64,000 nt of DNA from Falciphora oryzae (taxonomy: Eukaryota > Ascomycota > Sordariomycetes > Magnaporthales > Magnaporthaceae): assembly GCA_000733355.1 (NCBI GenBank), contig JNVV01000020.1:101743-165742 (forward strand). The letters run 5' to 3'. Shown here in pieces: positions 24,848-36,672 of this stretch (the first letter of the stretch is position 1; every line of letters starts with the position of its first letter). Below the pieces are notes generated by a model. It made no database searches. It was given only the letters and a program-made list of their open reading frames with translations, and was not told the origin of the DNA. A program made the position numbers and the translations under genes.

Positions 24848-27268
24848 AGGAGACAGTCAACGCGGCTTGCTACCGACGTTTAGGGTGTCCTCGGCCCCTT
24901 CCGCTTTGGTCCCTTGAATGGTTGCTTGCATGTCTCTGGCGATCATCAGTGACTTCTTGGATAACCCATTGAATCTGACGCGGCACGATCCTTGATGGTG
25001 TGATTCTGATCATGTTGGACATTTCCTTCTTTCATTCTGGTTCAGGATTACGTCTTCAGCAACAGCCACAGCCACAGCAGGCCACCAGCATCCTCGGCCT
25101 GGGACCTTCGCACGAGTGCGGCGAGATCAACCGTCCCCGATCCTGTACCGCTCATCGCTCGTCCCGCTGGACAGAGGAAAGGATTTCGAACAGACCTATG
25201 TCCAGAATCGAACTAATGGGCCATGCGAGGGTATAGCCGACCATTCCGTGTATGGGGTCGGACGAGTTGATCGCGACGAGGCCGAGAAGCCTCCCCGCGG
25301 CCAAGCAGACTTCAGTATATCTGCACCCCCGGTGGCACGAGGCCCGGGCAGAGCACGAGGGAATAGTTTGTGGCGGTGACACAAGGCCGCCTGTCAAAGC
25401 AGCTTATACATCTTCTACTTAGTTGTCTTCATACTTGCGCATCATGAATTTGGTTTGGTTTTCTTATAGAAAGAGTTGGGGGCGGCTACGTCGGCTGACG
25501 TCGGGTTATACCACGGCCCCGACCAGGAGCAAAGGGCAGACAAAGAAAAACACGATCAGGATGAGAGCGAGCATAAAAAAAACACCTCATTTGCGGAAGC
25601 TTGGGAATACTGTACATGTCCTGTGTGGGAACGTCCAAAGAACGCAAGACGGGCGGAGCGAAGCCTGGAAATCAACAAACACGCCTGAAAGGGCGCGAGG
25701 TGGAAGCTTCCTCTGTGTGCCGGACTTGGAACGGTCCTCGGTTCTGGTTTCTTTCTCTTCACGCTTGGGCAAACGACATTTCGGGAGGGGAGGGCCAAAA
25801 GGAGGGAAAGGGGAAAGGGGATTTGGAAATACAAGCAAACGGTGTGTCTTGTCTGGTTTCGACGAAAAAAAAACGAGAGATGGGGCCTGAGCGTGTCTAT
25901 TGTCTTCTCTTTTTTCGTTTCTTTTTTTTCACTAACACCGTTCCCGAAGCCCTCTTCTATCATGGTATACGGAGGTTCTATATCCTATTGTTTTACTGTT
26001 TTTTTTTTTTTTTTTTTTTTACTGTACTGGTTGTCTGGGTTTATAAAAATTCCCCCTCACCTTGGTTTCCCGTTTTTCACCCATCTCTTTGTTCTCTCAA
26101 CTCCTTTTCAGTCCTTCCGATCCGTGTGTCACCCCCTCCTATAGAATGAGAAAAGATCAAAAAATATCACTTCGGTGCAACAATATCTCTCGTGGTAGGC
26201 TCCTTTTTGCCTTTTTGTGCAATGCTGACTTGACTGGGCAACAACTTCTGGCTAAGCTTTGTCTGCTCTCTGGGGGAAAAGGAGGTGACTGCCGCGCCAC
26301 AATGGAGGAATCGACTTCATCGCAGGGTCAAGGATGGGTAGTTGGCATGAAAAATTGCAATTAGCCGTGCTGGACAACTGCCGCCGCCATGATCCCGGCG
26401 TCGGCGGACTGCCCGCACCAGGGGGGCCTTCAAATGAGGGGTAACATCAAGTTGAAGGTTTTGTCTTTGTCGTTCAGGGGCCAGACGGGTTGCGTCATGG
26501 AAGCAAGGCAAACGACGCGAGAAGACTAAATCGTGGAAACGTTGTTTATTCCGGTTTTTTTTTTTTTTTTTTTTTTTTTTAATTCTTCTTTTTGCTTCCC
26601 TTTCGCGGGAGGTTCCGTTCTTTCGCTTTACGTGGCAAGCCCAGGGCAGCCACCCTCAAGCCTAGAGCGGCCGGCCATGGGCAACGCCCGTTTCTTTCTG
26701 CTGGGTTCTAGACTCCTGTAGATGCTCGGGTATAAACCCCGTTGCTGCATGCAGAGCGGACGCTAATCACATAGCTTCTGGCCGTTTTGCATGAGGCTAT
26801 CGGCCCTCTCCCGTGCAGGCTATAGCCCACGGATTACCGCTGACCCGCCGGGTCGGATGCTAAAAGCGAGCAGAAACCGTGTATCATCGAGATCCAATGT
26901 GCTCAACTTGAAATCTAGACCTGTATCTTGCTTTATGTAGGTAGCGTGAGAGCGATGCCCCGAGCTATGTAGAATCTATGTCTTGTAGATGCATGGATGG
27001 GCCTTTCGGCGCCATAACGAAAAAAAAAAAAAAAAGAAAAAGGGAATAAGAGACAGAGGTATCTAGAACAAGACAAAAACCATGTACAGTGAAGAAGCAA
27101 AAGGAGTATTATCGTTGGAAAGACCAGACTACCTGGCAGCATTCAGGACGAGAGGGACCCGGAGAGGGGGTCCCCCGCGGCGTGAGTGGTGCAGGGAGTT
27201 CGGGCAAAACAAAAAAGGAGGTGCGTTTTTATCTAGCTCGAAATTGGAGATATATCTTTTTGGTCTTT
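24848..27268. other. Intergenic, convergent 3' flanks, no gene seen
   Basis: The interval lies between two convergent genes. It carries poly-T runs at 25999-26020 and 26555-26580 and a poly-A run at 27020-27035. Open frames are short and translate homopolymers. Confidence 0.6.
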
Positions 27269-29100
27269 TCATATCTCATCTTCCCCAGTACCGTATGAGC
27301 GATGCGCCGACGGCGACGGCGAAGATGGCCCCTCGTCTGCCTCCGGGGGCAGTTGGAACACAAAGACCATGCCCGTGGCCACGGAGAAGCCCAGGGCGGC
27401 CAGCATGAAGGGCAGGCCGATCCAGCCCCCGCCGAGGCGGACGCCGAGCCCCAGGGCGGCCGACAGTCCGGGGGCTGCGACGAGGGTGCCGCACATCTCG
27501 AGGAAGGAGATGCAGCTGTTGAGCATGGCCAGGTGGCGCTGCTCGACAAGGGCGTTGAGGAGCGAGCGGACGAAGGGGGCGAAGCCGTAGCCAAAGGAGA
27601 AGACGACGAGGGCTGTGTTTTTTTGTGTCAGTTTATGCCACAGTGCGGGCGTGATAATAATAGGCGCGAGGGATACTTACAGCACATGAGCGCCGCCGGC
27701 GTCGGCGACAGCGCAACCAGCAGCGAGCCCACGGCGCCGACAACACCAGCAACCCGGGCGAGCGACAGGTCCTTGCGCAAGGGCGACAGCTTCAGGTACT
27801 CGAGGCAGAAGCGGCTTAGGGCGGGGAAGACGGCGACGAAGAGGACGATGTTGCCGAGGCTGCGGGCCGTCATGACGAAGGTGGCGTCGGCCCACGTGAG
27901 GCCGTAGCGCTTGGTCGCGTACTGCAGCAGCGACTCCTGCGCCAGCCGCCCCAGCAGGAAGAAGGCGAGCGGCAGCATCAGCACGGCCAGGCGGCTGTTG
28001 CCGAGTATAAACAACCAGAGCTCGCGGAAGCTGGCCGCCGCTAGGGTGAGGGTTCTACGTAGTAGCGGCCACGAGGCAGAGGAGGAGGTGTTTGGGTCGG
28101 GCTTGGCGGTGCCGGTGGGGTCGAGCAGGGGCGCGTCATCGTCGCCGTCGTCATCGTCGCTGCTGAGGATGGACTCGGGGCGACGGGTCGGCGTCTGGGA
28201 GACGCGGGCTTCTTCGCCATCCTCCAGCTTCAGGCCCAGCGTCTCGGGCACGAAGCACATGACGACGACGCTCGCAAAACTGGCGAGCAGGCCGACCAGC
28301 ATGGCGAGCCAGGGGCTCGACGACAGCAGCCAGGCCGACAGGGGGCTACCGGCCATCTCGGCGACCAGGAAGGTGACCGTGGCGTGGAAGAAGACGCCCG
28401 CGCGGCCGGCCTGGGGCGTGACGTCGGCGAGGCACGTGAAGAAGAGGGCGGTGCCCGCGCAGTTGAAGGCGCCGATGAAGGTGAAGGCCGAGCCGAGGTA
28501 GACGGCGCGCAGGGGCAGGACGGACGGCAGGGCCAGGACCACGGCGGTCCAGGCGTAGTTGAGGCACAAGCCCAGCAGGCCCAGGATCAGGACGGGCTTG
28601 CGGCCGTACATGTCGGCCATGAGACCGTAGGGGATGGCGCCGACCAGGCTGGGGATCACGTCAAAGGCCAGCTGCAGGCCGCGCACCATGGCCAGCTTGC
28701 CCTGGACATCCGGGGTCTTGCAGCGCGGGTCGTCGAAGAGCATGCCGGGGCCGTCGTGCACGGCGGGGCTGTCGACGCTGCGGTGCGAGGCGAGGTACTC
28801 GCGGCAGATGTTGTCCTCCATGATGGCGTTGATGGGCGCCTGGATGATCACGCTGCCGAGCTCGATCAGGACGACGACGGAGAAGAGCGCGAACAGGACT
28901 TTGCGCCGGTACAGGCGCGCCGGCTTCTGGTGGTGGTGGTGGTGTCGCCCATGGTGGTGTTCGCTGCCTTCACCCTGGGGCGGCGGCGGCGGGGGAGGAG
29001 CACGGATGCCGAGCCCGACAGCAGAAGAAAGCAGCGGCGTCGACTCGGACTGGTCGCTATGGGTGGCCTTGGCCAGGCGGGCGCTTTCCTGCTCGCCCAT
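27269..29100 (-). CDS. MFS transporter with His-rich N-terminus
   Basis: Two exons, 27681-29100 and 27269-27612, are separated by an intron with donor GTAAGT and acceptor CAG; 1764 nt, 587 residues. The frame extends upstream only with non-ATG codons, so ATG 29100 (MGEQESARL) is chosen. The N-terminal cytosolic stretch has an 8-residue Pro run and HHHGRHHHHHQ at residues 48-58. It is followed by about 12 hydrophobic helices in two halves (first half from RRKVLFALFSVVVLIELGS). The loop after helices 2/3 contains GLMADMYGRKPVLILG, matching the MFS G-x-x-x-D-x-x-G-R-K signature. A long acidic loop (SDDDDGDDDAPLLDP) joins the halves. Such fungal MFS proteins are proton-coupled carriers; the substrate is unknown. 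No biosynthetic partner adjoins it. Confidence 0.85.
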
Positions 29101-30552
29101 GGCGTCGGTCGATGAGGCCTGCGCACCGGCCGGGGCACCTCTGGGTGGTGATTTTTGGCTGGTGGGACCGAGAGGCAAACACCAGGGGGGGGTTTGGCGG
29201 AGCTTAGGTTAGCTTCCTCGGGTGTGTAAGTGGCACCGATTATGGCGATATCTTGAAAGGATACGTGATAAAAACCTCGGAGGCTTTCTAGAAGACAATC
29301 GATCAAAATAAATCAGTCAATAGATTCTAGTCGCCAGCAAGTGTGTTGATTCCTCCCAAAATTGACCGAGAAGGGAAGCAAACGAACAAACGAACCGCCA
29401 GGGGTAATAATAGATAACCTTAGCAAGGCATGCCCGGGGATGGAGATAACCGACGGCCTCAGCGGATTGACTGGCAGGCTCTCCGCTGTTTCGAGAGTGT
29501 GGATCGCAGTGTTGCGACAGCCCTCGGACAATTGGCCGACCCTTGGGCTGACCTGCCATCCAACAACGTACGCGGCGTGCGCGGCGCCCGCCCGCCCCGT
29601 CGGGTCTTTCGCCTCGCTGCGACCCTCCATCTGACGCACCTCCTTGTTCGAGGCCGGCAGCCATCCGCGATAGGGTGCCGTCGCCCGAGGCCATGCCAGC
29701 AGACACGTGTACGCATATGCTGGAGCAGGATGATGACGTCTGGCTCAGGGCCGGCGAGGGAGTGCAGATGCCATCGTTGTGGTCTGCCCTGTCACCTCGA
29801 GATGTTCGGCATGGGAACCCAGTATTCTGCGCGTCTTATGGCGGGGCCCCCCAGGCCTCGCCGCGTCTTTTCTTGGATACCACGGCAGTTCAACCGAGAT
29901 TGACTTCAGAGTCCGACGACTCGGACAAGACCACGAGATAAAGCGACGATACCCCCGGGAGGCCTAGACTATGTGCGGGGCGGGGTTGCTGCCCACTGCA
30001 GCGGATGCCAGACATCAACCAAGCGATTCATGATGAAAAGTGAGAGACAAGTTCTAGGGGCGGATCAAACACACCAATTTGAGATCGACAAAGAAACTAT
30101 ATTCTATAGTGTATCTAGTAAAACCTAGCAAGTTAGCGTACAAATGATGCAAAGAACAACCAAACATGGACAAGAACGAGCAATCTTGCCGAAGCCCTTC
30201 CCACAACTCGTCGCACCATGACGCCAAACAAAAGGCGCTGAAGAGCCCAACACGGAAAGCAAAACCCAACACAAAAAAAGAAATCAGGGCAAACCGCCCG
30301 TCAAGATTCAAACTTTAAACAAACGAAACTCCTCGTGGGGATTCTAATTCCGTCTCTAACCGTCATGTGTGACGACTGTGAGAGAGATATTATGACTGAG
30401 CGGGTATTGGCGCAAGGAACGGGGGACTTGCGTTGCTTGGCGATACTGCTTGACAATGCTAGCGTGCATTTTTATAGCGTGTACAATTCTAGCACAGTTG
30501 CTGTCGTGGCGTCATGCCGGGAATCAGAGGGAGAGGGAGAGGAGTGAAAGCT
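29101..30552. other. Intergenic, no gene seen
   Basis: This is the 5' flank of the MFS gene and 3' flank of the amino-acid transporter. Short open frames on both strands show no motif. Confidence 0.6.
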
Positions 30553-32599
30553 TTAGTGGTGAGCCCCGAAGAATATGTTCATGACCAGACACACGGCCAT
30601 GACTCCGAAGCCGTACAGGGCCAGACCAAGAGCCAGCTTCCGCAGCAGGCCCTCTTCGAGGTGCTCGAGGTCCCAGCGAAGCCGCCGCCGCCACCGCGTG
30701 CTCCGCGGCCGCGCTCCCGAAGCCCCGCTCAGCCCGCTGAAGCCGGATCGAAGGCTGGCCACACTCTCCAACAGGCCGGACCCTGATGGGTCGAGATCCC
30801 CGGCATCTTCATCGGCCTCCACCTCTTCGTCAAGCGCTCCCGCGTCGTCATCCTCCTTGGTCAACCGCTGGTGGTGCACGCTGTCGGGGTCGCTGATCTT
30901 ATAGTAGAACAGACCGGGCAGGATGAACGAGATGGAGGTCGAGCCCGTCGAGCCAACATAGGCCAGCACACGATCTAGGCTCGATACCGACAGCGCCGTC
31001 AGGTAGCTGCCGACAATAATGACGGTGGATATCAGGGCGAAGCGGAGGTCTGACATGGGGGTCGCCGGTGACCCGTGTCCGTCATCAGCTGGGGCCGACG
31101 AGGCTGTCGGGAGTAACGGGTGGTGCCTGCTGGGCGAGGACGGCCCACCCGAGCTCGAGGCGTTGGCGTTGCGAGACGATGCATTGGGGCGCCACTTGAG
31201 CACTGCGTCCACCGAGGCTCGGCAGGGGTGGATCTGCAGGGGCACGCTGAACATAACCAGAATAACGATGGCTGCCTTTCCTATCGTGGAAGCTATGTTT
31301 GCAGGATCTGCGCAGGGCAAGCGTGTCAGCGTTGACTTAGCAAGGCCACCGAGAATGGGTTGGGATGTTCTTACACATGGAAATAATGTTGGCCGCGACC
31401 GAGTTTCCAAAGGTCAGGTAGCCAGTGATGGCGACGAGGATGTAGATGCCAGCGGCCGAACCAATGCTGGCCGAGATGACGCCTACAATGCTCGCGGGCG
31501 AGCCATCCTTGATCTCGTTGAGGATCGAGAACATCTGTATCCGTCTCGCGTCAGCATCTCTAGCCGCAAACACCCAAGACAGCGCACCAGGGCGCGAAAG
31601 GTGCATACATTCTGATGGCACGTGTAGGCAAACACGACCACGGGGAAAGCCCGCAACACGGCGCCAGGCCCCTCCCAGGTCGTCAGGCGGATCTCGCCCC
31701 TGCCCGGGTGCGCCTCGGCGGCAAAGTGGTAGACGACAAGGACGATCAGGTAGCCGATGGCGATGAGAGCGATAATGCTCGTGTACTTGAGCGAGTCGAG
31801 GCGGCGCAGGAAGCTGAGCGGTATTATCACCAGCATGAAGGCCGTGATCCAGAAGTTGCGGTCCAGCAGGTAAGGGGCCAGAAGCTCCTCGCTCCCGTCG
31901 GAACCGTCGGTAAGGAGGCCGAGCGCGACGCCGGGCATCAGGTCGCCAATGATGATGAGGTACGAGACGCCGACGCCGAAGCACTTGATGGCAATGGCGG
32001 CGTCAAAAACTACGGCGGCGTTGGGGTACGTGATCTGCGACAGGGCGAAGAAGGAGCTGTGGCCGCGATCAAGGTAGCGGGCACATCGCGACTGCAGGTA
32101 CAGCCCCAGCGCTGATGTGAAGCCGGCCCATAATATGACGGCCGAGCCAAATACGATGCCCATATGCGACAGCGTCGAGGGCATAGTCAGTGTTCCTGCT
32201 CCGACGACTGTAATACGTCATTCCCCACCACGGGTCTCTGTTAGCCATCTCTCTCTGTCTGTGTTTGTCCCGGCACTTCCCGGGGGCAGGGAAAGCGTTT
32301 TCGGGGCGGGTCGGGCCGAGGAGCGGAGGGAGAGGCGAGCGCATCGTACTCGTGTTCAGCAGATTGATCACGCTGCTCAGCATAGATGCCTGGCCGGCAC
32401 CGGCCTTCAGGCCCCGGGTGAGGCGTCTAGGAGAGTCATGCGCGGTCAGCAGGGCGGCAAGGAGACTATGAGTGGCGCACCCGGTGGAAGAAGAGGAGGG
32501 AGAGGGGAAGGAGTGGTCGCGTGCTCACCTCGCCATGTCTCCGACACTATTTCGCCGTCCAGATCCAGGTCCATCGGAAAAGGTCGAGTAAGCGGGCAT
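30553..32599 (-). CDS. AAAP-family vacuolar amino-acid transporter (AVT5/6-like)
   Basis: Five exons are read on the minus strand: 32529-32599, 32350-32426, 31609-32207, 31375-31534 and 30553-31307. They give 1662 nt and 553 residues from ATG 32599 (MPAYSTFSDG). The first hydrophobic unit spans the exon 2/3 junction as SSVINLLNTIVGAGTLTMPS, the hallmark N-terminal helix of AAAP/AVT transporters. About eleven membrane segments follow, including FPVVVFAYTCHQNMFSILNE and ISASIGSAAGIYILVAITGYLTFG. A long cytosolic loop is acidic (KEDDDAGALDEEVEADEDAGD) and precedes a basic stretch and a last helix. AVT-type proteins export or exchange amino acids across the vacuolar membrane; direction and substrate here are inferred from similarity. 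The gene is divergent from RO-10, sharing an 800-bp promoter region. Confidence 0.9.
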
Positions 32600-33403
32600 T
32601 CCTCGGCCTAGTCTCTTGCCAGGCGCGTGCGGTCGTGTCGTGAGAGGAAGAATCGTCGTCGAACCGGGAAATCGGAGGCTCCGGCAAGTGGTACCTGTGG
32701 GAAGGAGGGAGGCGCACAAATACCGGTCGGTTCGGGCCGGGGTCAGTCTGTCGTTGGTCGGAGAAGCGCCGCGTCGTCGGTCGCTTTCGGCGGGTCTGTC
32801 GCCTGAATTGAGAGCAAAGAGCGACGCCTGGCCCCTCTTCAGTGGCTCCCCGGCCGGGTCGATCGACTGTCGCCCTGCTCCTGCGCGTGCGGAATTGAAA
32901 CGATGGGTTAAGAATACACCAGAAAATGACAGGAAGAAAAAAAAATGTAGGTCGGCGGTCAGGGTGGTGGGAACGAACGGCTGGGCGCAGGACGGGCGTT
33001 TGGCAAAGGCAGCAGCAGCAGTAACGGCTGGGAGGATGGGACAAAGTGTGACGTTGGCGCCTTCTCTCACGAGGCCAAGCGCCCGGAACAGTTAACGTTA
33101 AGTGGGGAGTGGGATTCTCCAGATGGGGCTCTGGCGTGATCTTGACCAATCATGTCGACATCTCGCGTCCCCCAGCCCAGCCCAGGATGCAGCCCCTACA
33201 CGACTCTTGCTCTCCCCAGTCGCACCTCACATCAGCTGCCGTTTCGCCATCTTCTATTGTCCGGCAATTACCAAATCCATTACGGAACAAGCTCGCGCTG
33301 TGCGGTCCTAATGTGATTGACCAGCCGCACCGTCATCTCCCTAAAAATTCACTCCGCCATTCCCTGCAGCCTTGGCACTGCCACTGCCACTACCTCTCAA
33401 GCG
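32600..33403. other. Bidirectional promoter region
   Basis: This 804-bp spacer lies between the divergent AVT-like gene and RO-10. I see no coding segment or strong TATA box; the plus-strand side is C/T-rich before the RO-10 ATG. Confidence 0.6.
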
Positions 33404-34123
33404 ATGGACGATTCCCTCGACAAGACCACGCTCTCGACCATCGGCCTGCTCGAGGCCCGCCTCCTGCGCCTCGAGCATATCGTCTACGGCCCCGCTGGCG
33501 CCCCCGATGCGCCGCCCAGGACCTCAGCCGTCAGCTCGTTGCTCGACCTTGAGAGGCGCTTTGCAGGCCTCGTCTCCAGGACACGAGTCTACGGTGATCT
33601 GCTAAACATATGTACGGAGAATCCCGTGGGCCGACCCTGAATCGACTCTTACATCGCCACCACAAAACTAACTTTTTCGCTTCCAGACAAGCAACACCCA
33701 GACCTCTTCGCCTCCGCCGACCACCCAATCGCCGAAGACCCCAAAAAGCCGCCGCAGCCCCTGACCCAGCTCGGCCTCGACGAGCTCCGCGCCGTCGTCC
33801 TCGCCTCGGCCGCGTCCTTCCCCGCGACCGCGTCCGCCCTCGCCGCCTCGGTGACGGGCGACGTGCCCGTGCCGGACGCGGCCCTGAGCGCCGCCCTAGT
33901 CGCGACCGCGCCCCGCGCCCGCGCCCTCGAAGCCTCCCAGCGCGCCCAGGACGCCGAGCTGGCCGCCCTCCGCGCCCGCAGCGAGGCCGTCGTGCGCGCC
34001 TGGTACGAGGGCCGCCTGCTGCGCTGCGCCGACGCCGTCGCCGACGCCGAGGCCCGCGCCAACCGCGTCGAGGCCGCGCTGCGCCGCGAGGAGGGGAGGA
34101 GGGCCAGGGCTGCGGCGGCATGA
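33404..34123 (+). CDS. ro-10: Nuclear distribution protein RO-10 (dynactin p24-like subunit)
   Basis: Two exons, 33404-33611 and 33687-34123, with donor GTACGG and acceptor CAG; 645 nt, 214 residues. The start MDDSLDKTTLSTIGLLEARLLRLEHIVYG and the segment LLDLERRFAGLVSRTRVYGDLLNIYKQHPDLF match the Neurospora RO-10 / dynactin subunit 3 pattern. The rest is Ala/Arg/Glu-rich, predicted helical coiled coil, ending REEGRRARAAAA. Family knowledge: this subunit sits in the shoulder/sidearm of dynactin and is needed for nuclear distribution in hyphae ('ropy' mutants). It lies 18 kb from a dynein light intermediate chain gene in the same window. Confidence 0.85.
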
Positions 34124-35281
34124 GGGGTCGTCTTGTCGGTGTTGCGAGACGAGGGGATACCCCCGCCAAATTGTGGCTCCAAGCGTCTCACACAGCCTGG
34201 TATTCTTTAAAAGGAAAAAAAGGGCAGTTGTTCGACCGCCACGAGCTGGCAAAGACATCGAGACGCCAACCTCCTGACGTTACACCTGCTGTTGTCGGAG
34301 CGCCACATGTACGGCCACGGGCTGCGCCTAAAGGTAGACACATGGATGCTCAGGTCAGTCGACCCGGCCGGGTGTCTACGTTGTCGCGCCATGCGCTTTG
34401 GCAACAGCCTTTGAGCTGTTATGGCTGAGCTGCGAATCTCCCCTGATTTTCAGGCTTATCCAGCATTATGTATTCAGCGCGGAGTTCGGATCCCAGATAG
34501 ACACAAGCGACTTTTTTGTCCTTATTTCGGGAGAACCCCGGGCGCTGATCGGATTTTCTCCTGGTCCCTCTGAAGGGATGTATCCATATCAGCCTCCCCA
34601 TGTCCGCTGTGCCAGCAAATCTGACCTAGACATGGATTGATGCAATGGCCCGTCGCGCCATGTATCAGCAACAAGAGAAACGACACTAGCCGGCCGTTTG
34701 GCGAACCAACACCCGACGTTGCCTCTCTCTCACGACTGAGAATTGCTTCCATTTGGGTGTGAGGGCAATGTCTGGGTTCTTGTGCCACTATTGCGCCATT
34801 CTCAATTGGTTCACCACGTTTCACCAGGAGGAATGGCAAAATTAGAGTGCTATGGCGCGGAATTGCTATTCGCCTCCAGCGCCCTTGGCATAAGCCCCCA
34901 AGGACTGCACATTTATCTCAGGCAACATGAAGGCTGATCGCAGCCTGACCTCCGGATAATACCGCGGCAAAACAGGTAACAGGAGGCACGGTGCGACCCT
35001 GCAACCTGGCCCCCTACGCTCTCATTGGCTAGGTACATGGGGTCCCAGATCTGCCCAATTGACCTCTCATGCCTCGAGGGGTGCCTAGGCCAGTACCGAC
35101 TGCATGATGTGACCCTAGACAATACCCAGATATCGAGACCAACATCCCATCCATCTGTGGTGCCCGTGTCTTTCTCGCTTTCTGGCTTTTTACCCACACC
35201 TTCCACACCTGGAAACGGACGCTAAAATAGTCTTCAACGAACTCAACATCCCTGTTCAGAGTGAATTTACAAGTCGTCGTC
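34124..35281. other. Intergenic, no gene seen
   Basis: I find no supported gene. A missing first exon of the membrane protein that follows could lie at the 3' end of this stretch, but no clear signal-peptide exon is visible. Confidence 0.5.
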
Positions 35282-36332
35282 ATGATGGGCTCTGTTTTCA
35301 ATATCCTGCGTCGACAAGCTGCCGGTGTTGACATTCCGGCCGTGTGTTTCCAGCCATGCAGTCAGTACACGCCTTTCACGCCACGCGCGCGATGCCAGAG
35401 GGCAATGTGGCTTGTTGGCATCCGCTACCGAGCCAAAAGGAAGAGAGCGAATGATGGCGATAGTAACGCCTTGCTAATCTCTGGGTAATGCGGCGAACAT
35501 ACAGACAATGCGTTTCGTGAAGCCCAGGCCCGGGGCAAAACTCCTGAGCTTTGCCTTGATGGGAGCGTGTTCAGGGGCGAGCTTGACGTCTGTCTGGATT
35601 GCATCGACACCACGGGTAACACGACGGCGGGCGCCGGTCGACGAAAGCTCGCTCAAGAATTCGTCGACTATCTCGACTACTGCGCCAGCTCGCCGGCACT
35701 GACGGTTAAAATTGAGACACTGGTGTTTACAAGCGCCGATGGCAAGGTCGTGACTGCCCTGGTCATTGCTGGGCGGTCGACGTCAAGTAACTCGACTACA
35801 CATACCTCCACCACCTCCAGCAGCAGCAGCAGCGGCGGCGGCGGCGGCGGCACTAGTAGCATAACGACCTCAACCGGCTCGACCTCGTTGACGGGTACAC
35901 CGGGTTCGCAAGAGTCGGCAGTTTCTGATGGTGAGATATCGACCGCCGTCTGTTGATCCTGGCTACTTGTATGTCTGGCTGACCTGCGCTTTCTTCCTAT
36001 CAGGTAGCAGTAACGCCCAAGCCAGAGCTATTGGGATTGCAGTCGGCGCCACCATGGCAGGAATGCTCCTTATAACCATAACCGCGGCAACCATCTTCTT
36101 CAAGGCACGATCCAGGAAGAGAAGGGAAAAGAGCAGCGCCGGGACCGACGGCAACAACTTCGAAAAGCCGATGCTGCACTCGGACCATATCCCACGACGG
36201 AACCCTCATGAAATGGAGGCTTCGTCTCCGCCAGGAGAGCTCGGAGACTTCATATCACGTTTGCCGGCGGAACTCCCCGCGAGGGAGGTGCCTGCCCACG
36301 AAATATCTGACGGAAACTCGCGGCAGAAGTGA
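35282..36332 (+). CDS. Single-pass membrane protein with Cys-rich ectodomain
   Basis: Three exons, 35282-35360, 35505-35930 and 36004-36332, with donors GTCAGT and GTGAGA; 834 nt, 277 residues from ATG 35282. The N-terminal part has spaced cysteines (VCFQPC, ELCLDGS, DVCLDCID, YLDYCAS). A Ser/Thr/Gly-rich stalk follows, including an S6G6-like run, suited to O-glycosylation. One transmembrane helix (IGIAVGATMAGMLLITITAATIFF) precedes a basic stop-transfer (KARSRKRREK) and a cytosolic tail of about 70 residues. The layout resembles fungal cell-surface glycoproteins; no function is assigned. The predicted N-terminus (MMGSVFNILRRQAAGVD) is not a signal peptide, so either an upstream exon is missing or the gene is degenerate. 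Confidence 0.65.
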
Positions 36333-36672
36333 TCCTCCGTTTACCGCTCACATTTGGCCATTCGCTGCCACAGTACCCAACCTGTCAGCACATGTCAACC
36401 TGCCGGAAGAAATTCTTATGGCAAAATTGTGGTCTGCACGGACTTATCAAGAGTCGGCTCACGAGGACTGGGTCTCGCCGGACATAATAGGGGCGACTCG
36501 ACGAGTTTGTATCCGACTCAGCTTGCAGAGGCAAGGAATGACCACAAAATAGCCAGAGCCGCCATGAAATTGGACGCAACCAGCCCCCTTCAGGCTCCTC
36601 TTAGACCTAAGAAGGAATATTCCAGAACAACCTGATGGAAATCAGCGCAAACGAGAACAAACAACCACGAAG
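36333..36672. other. Intergenic, no gene seen
   Basis: This is a short spacer between the 3' ends of the membrane-protein gene and the P450 relic; nothing else is visible. Confidence 0.6.

Noticed and set aside
28384..29115. 243-codon plus-strand frame
   Set aside because: It is the antisense shadow of the MFS transporter.
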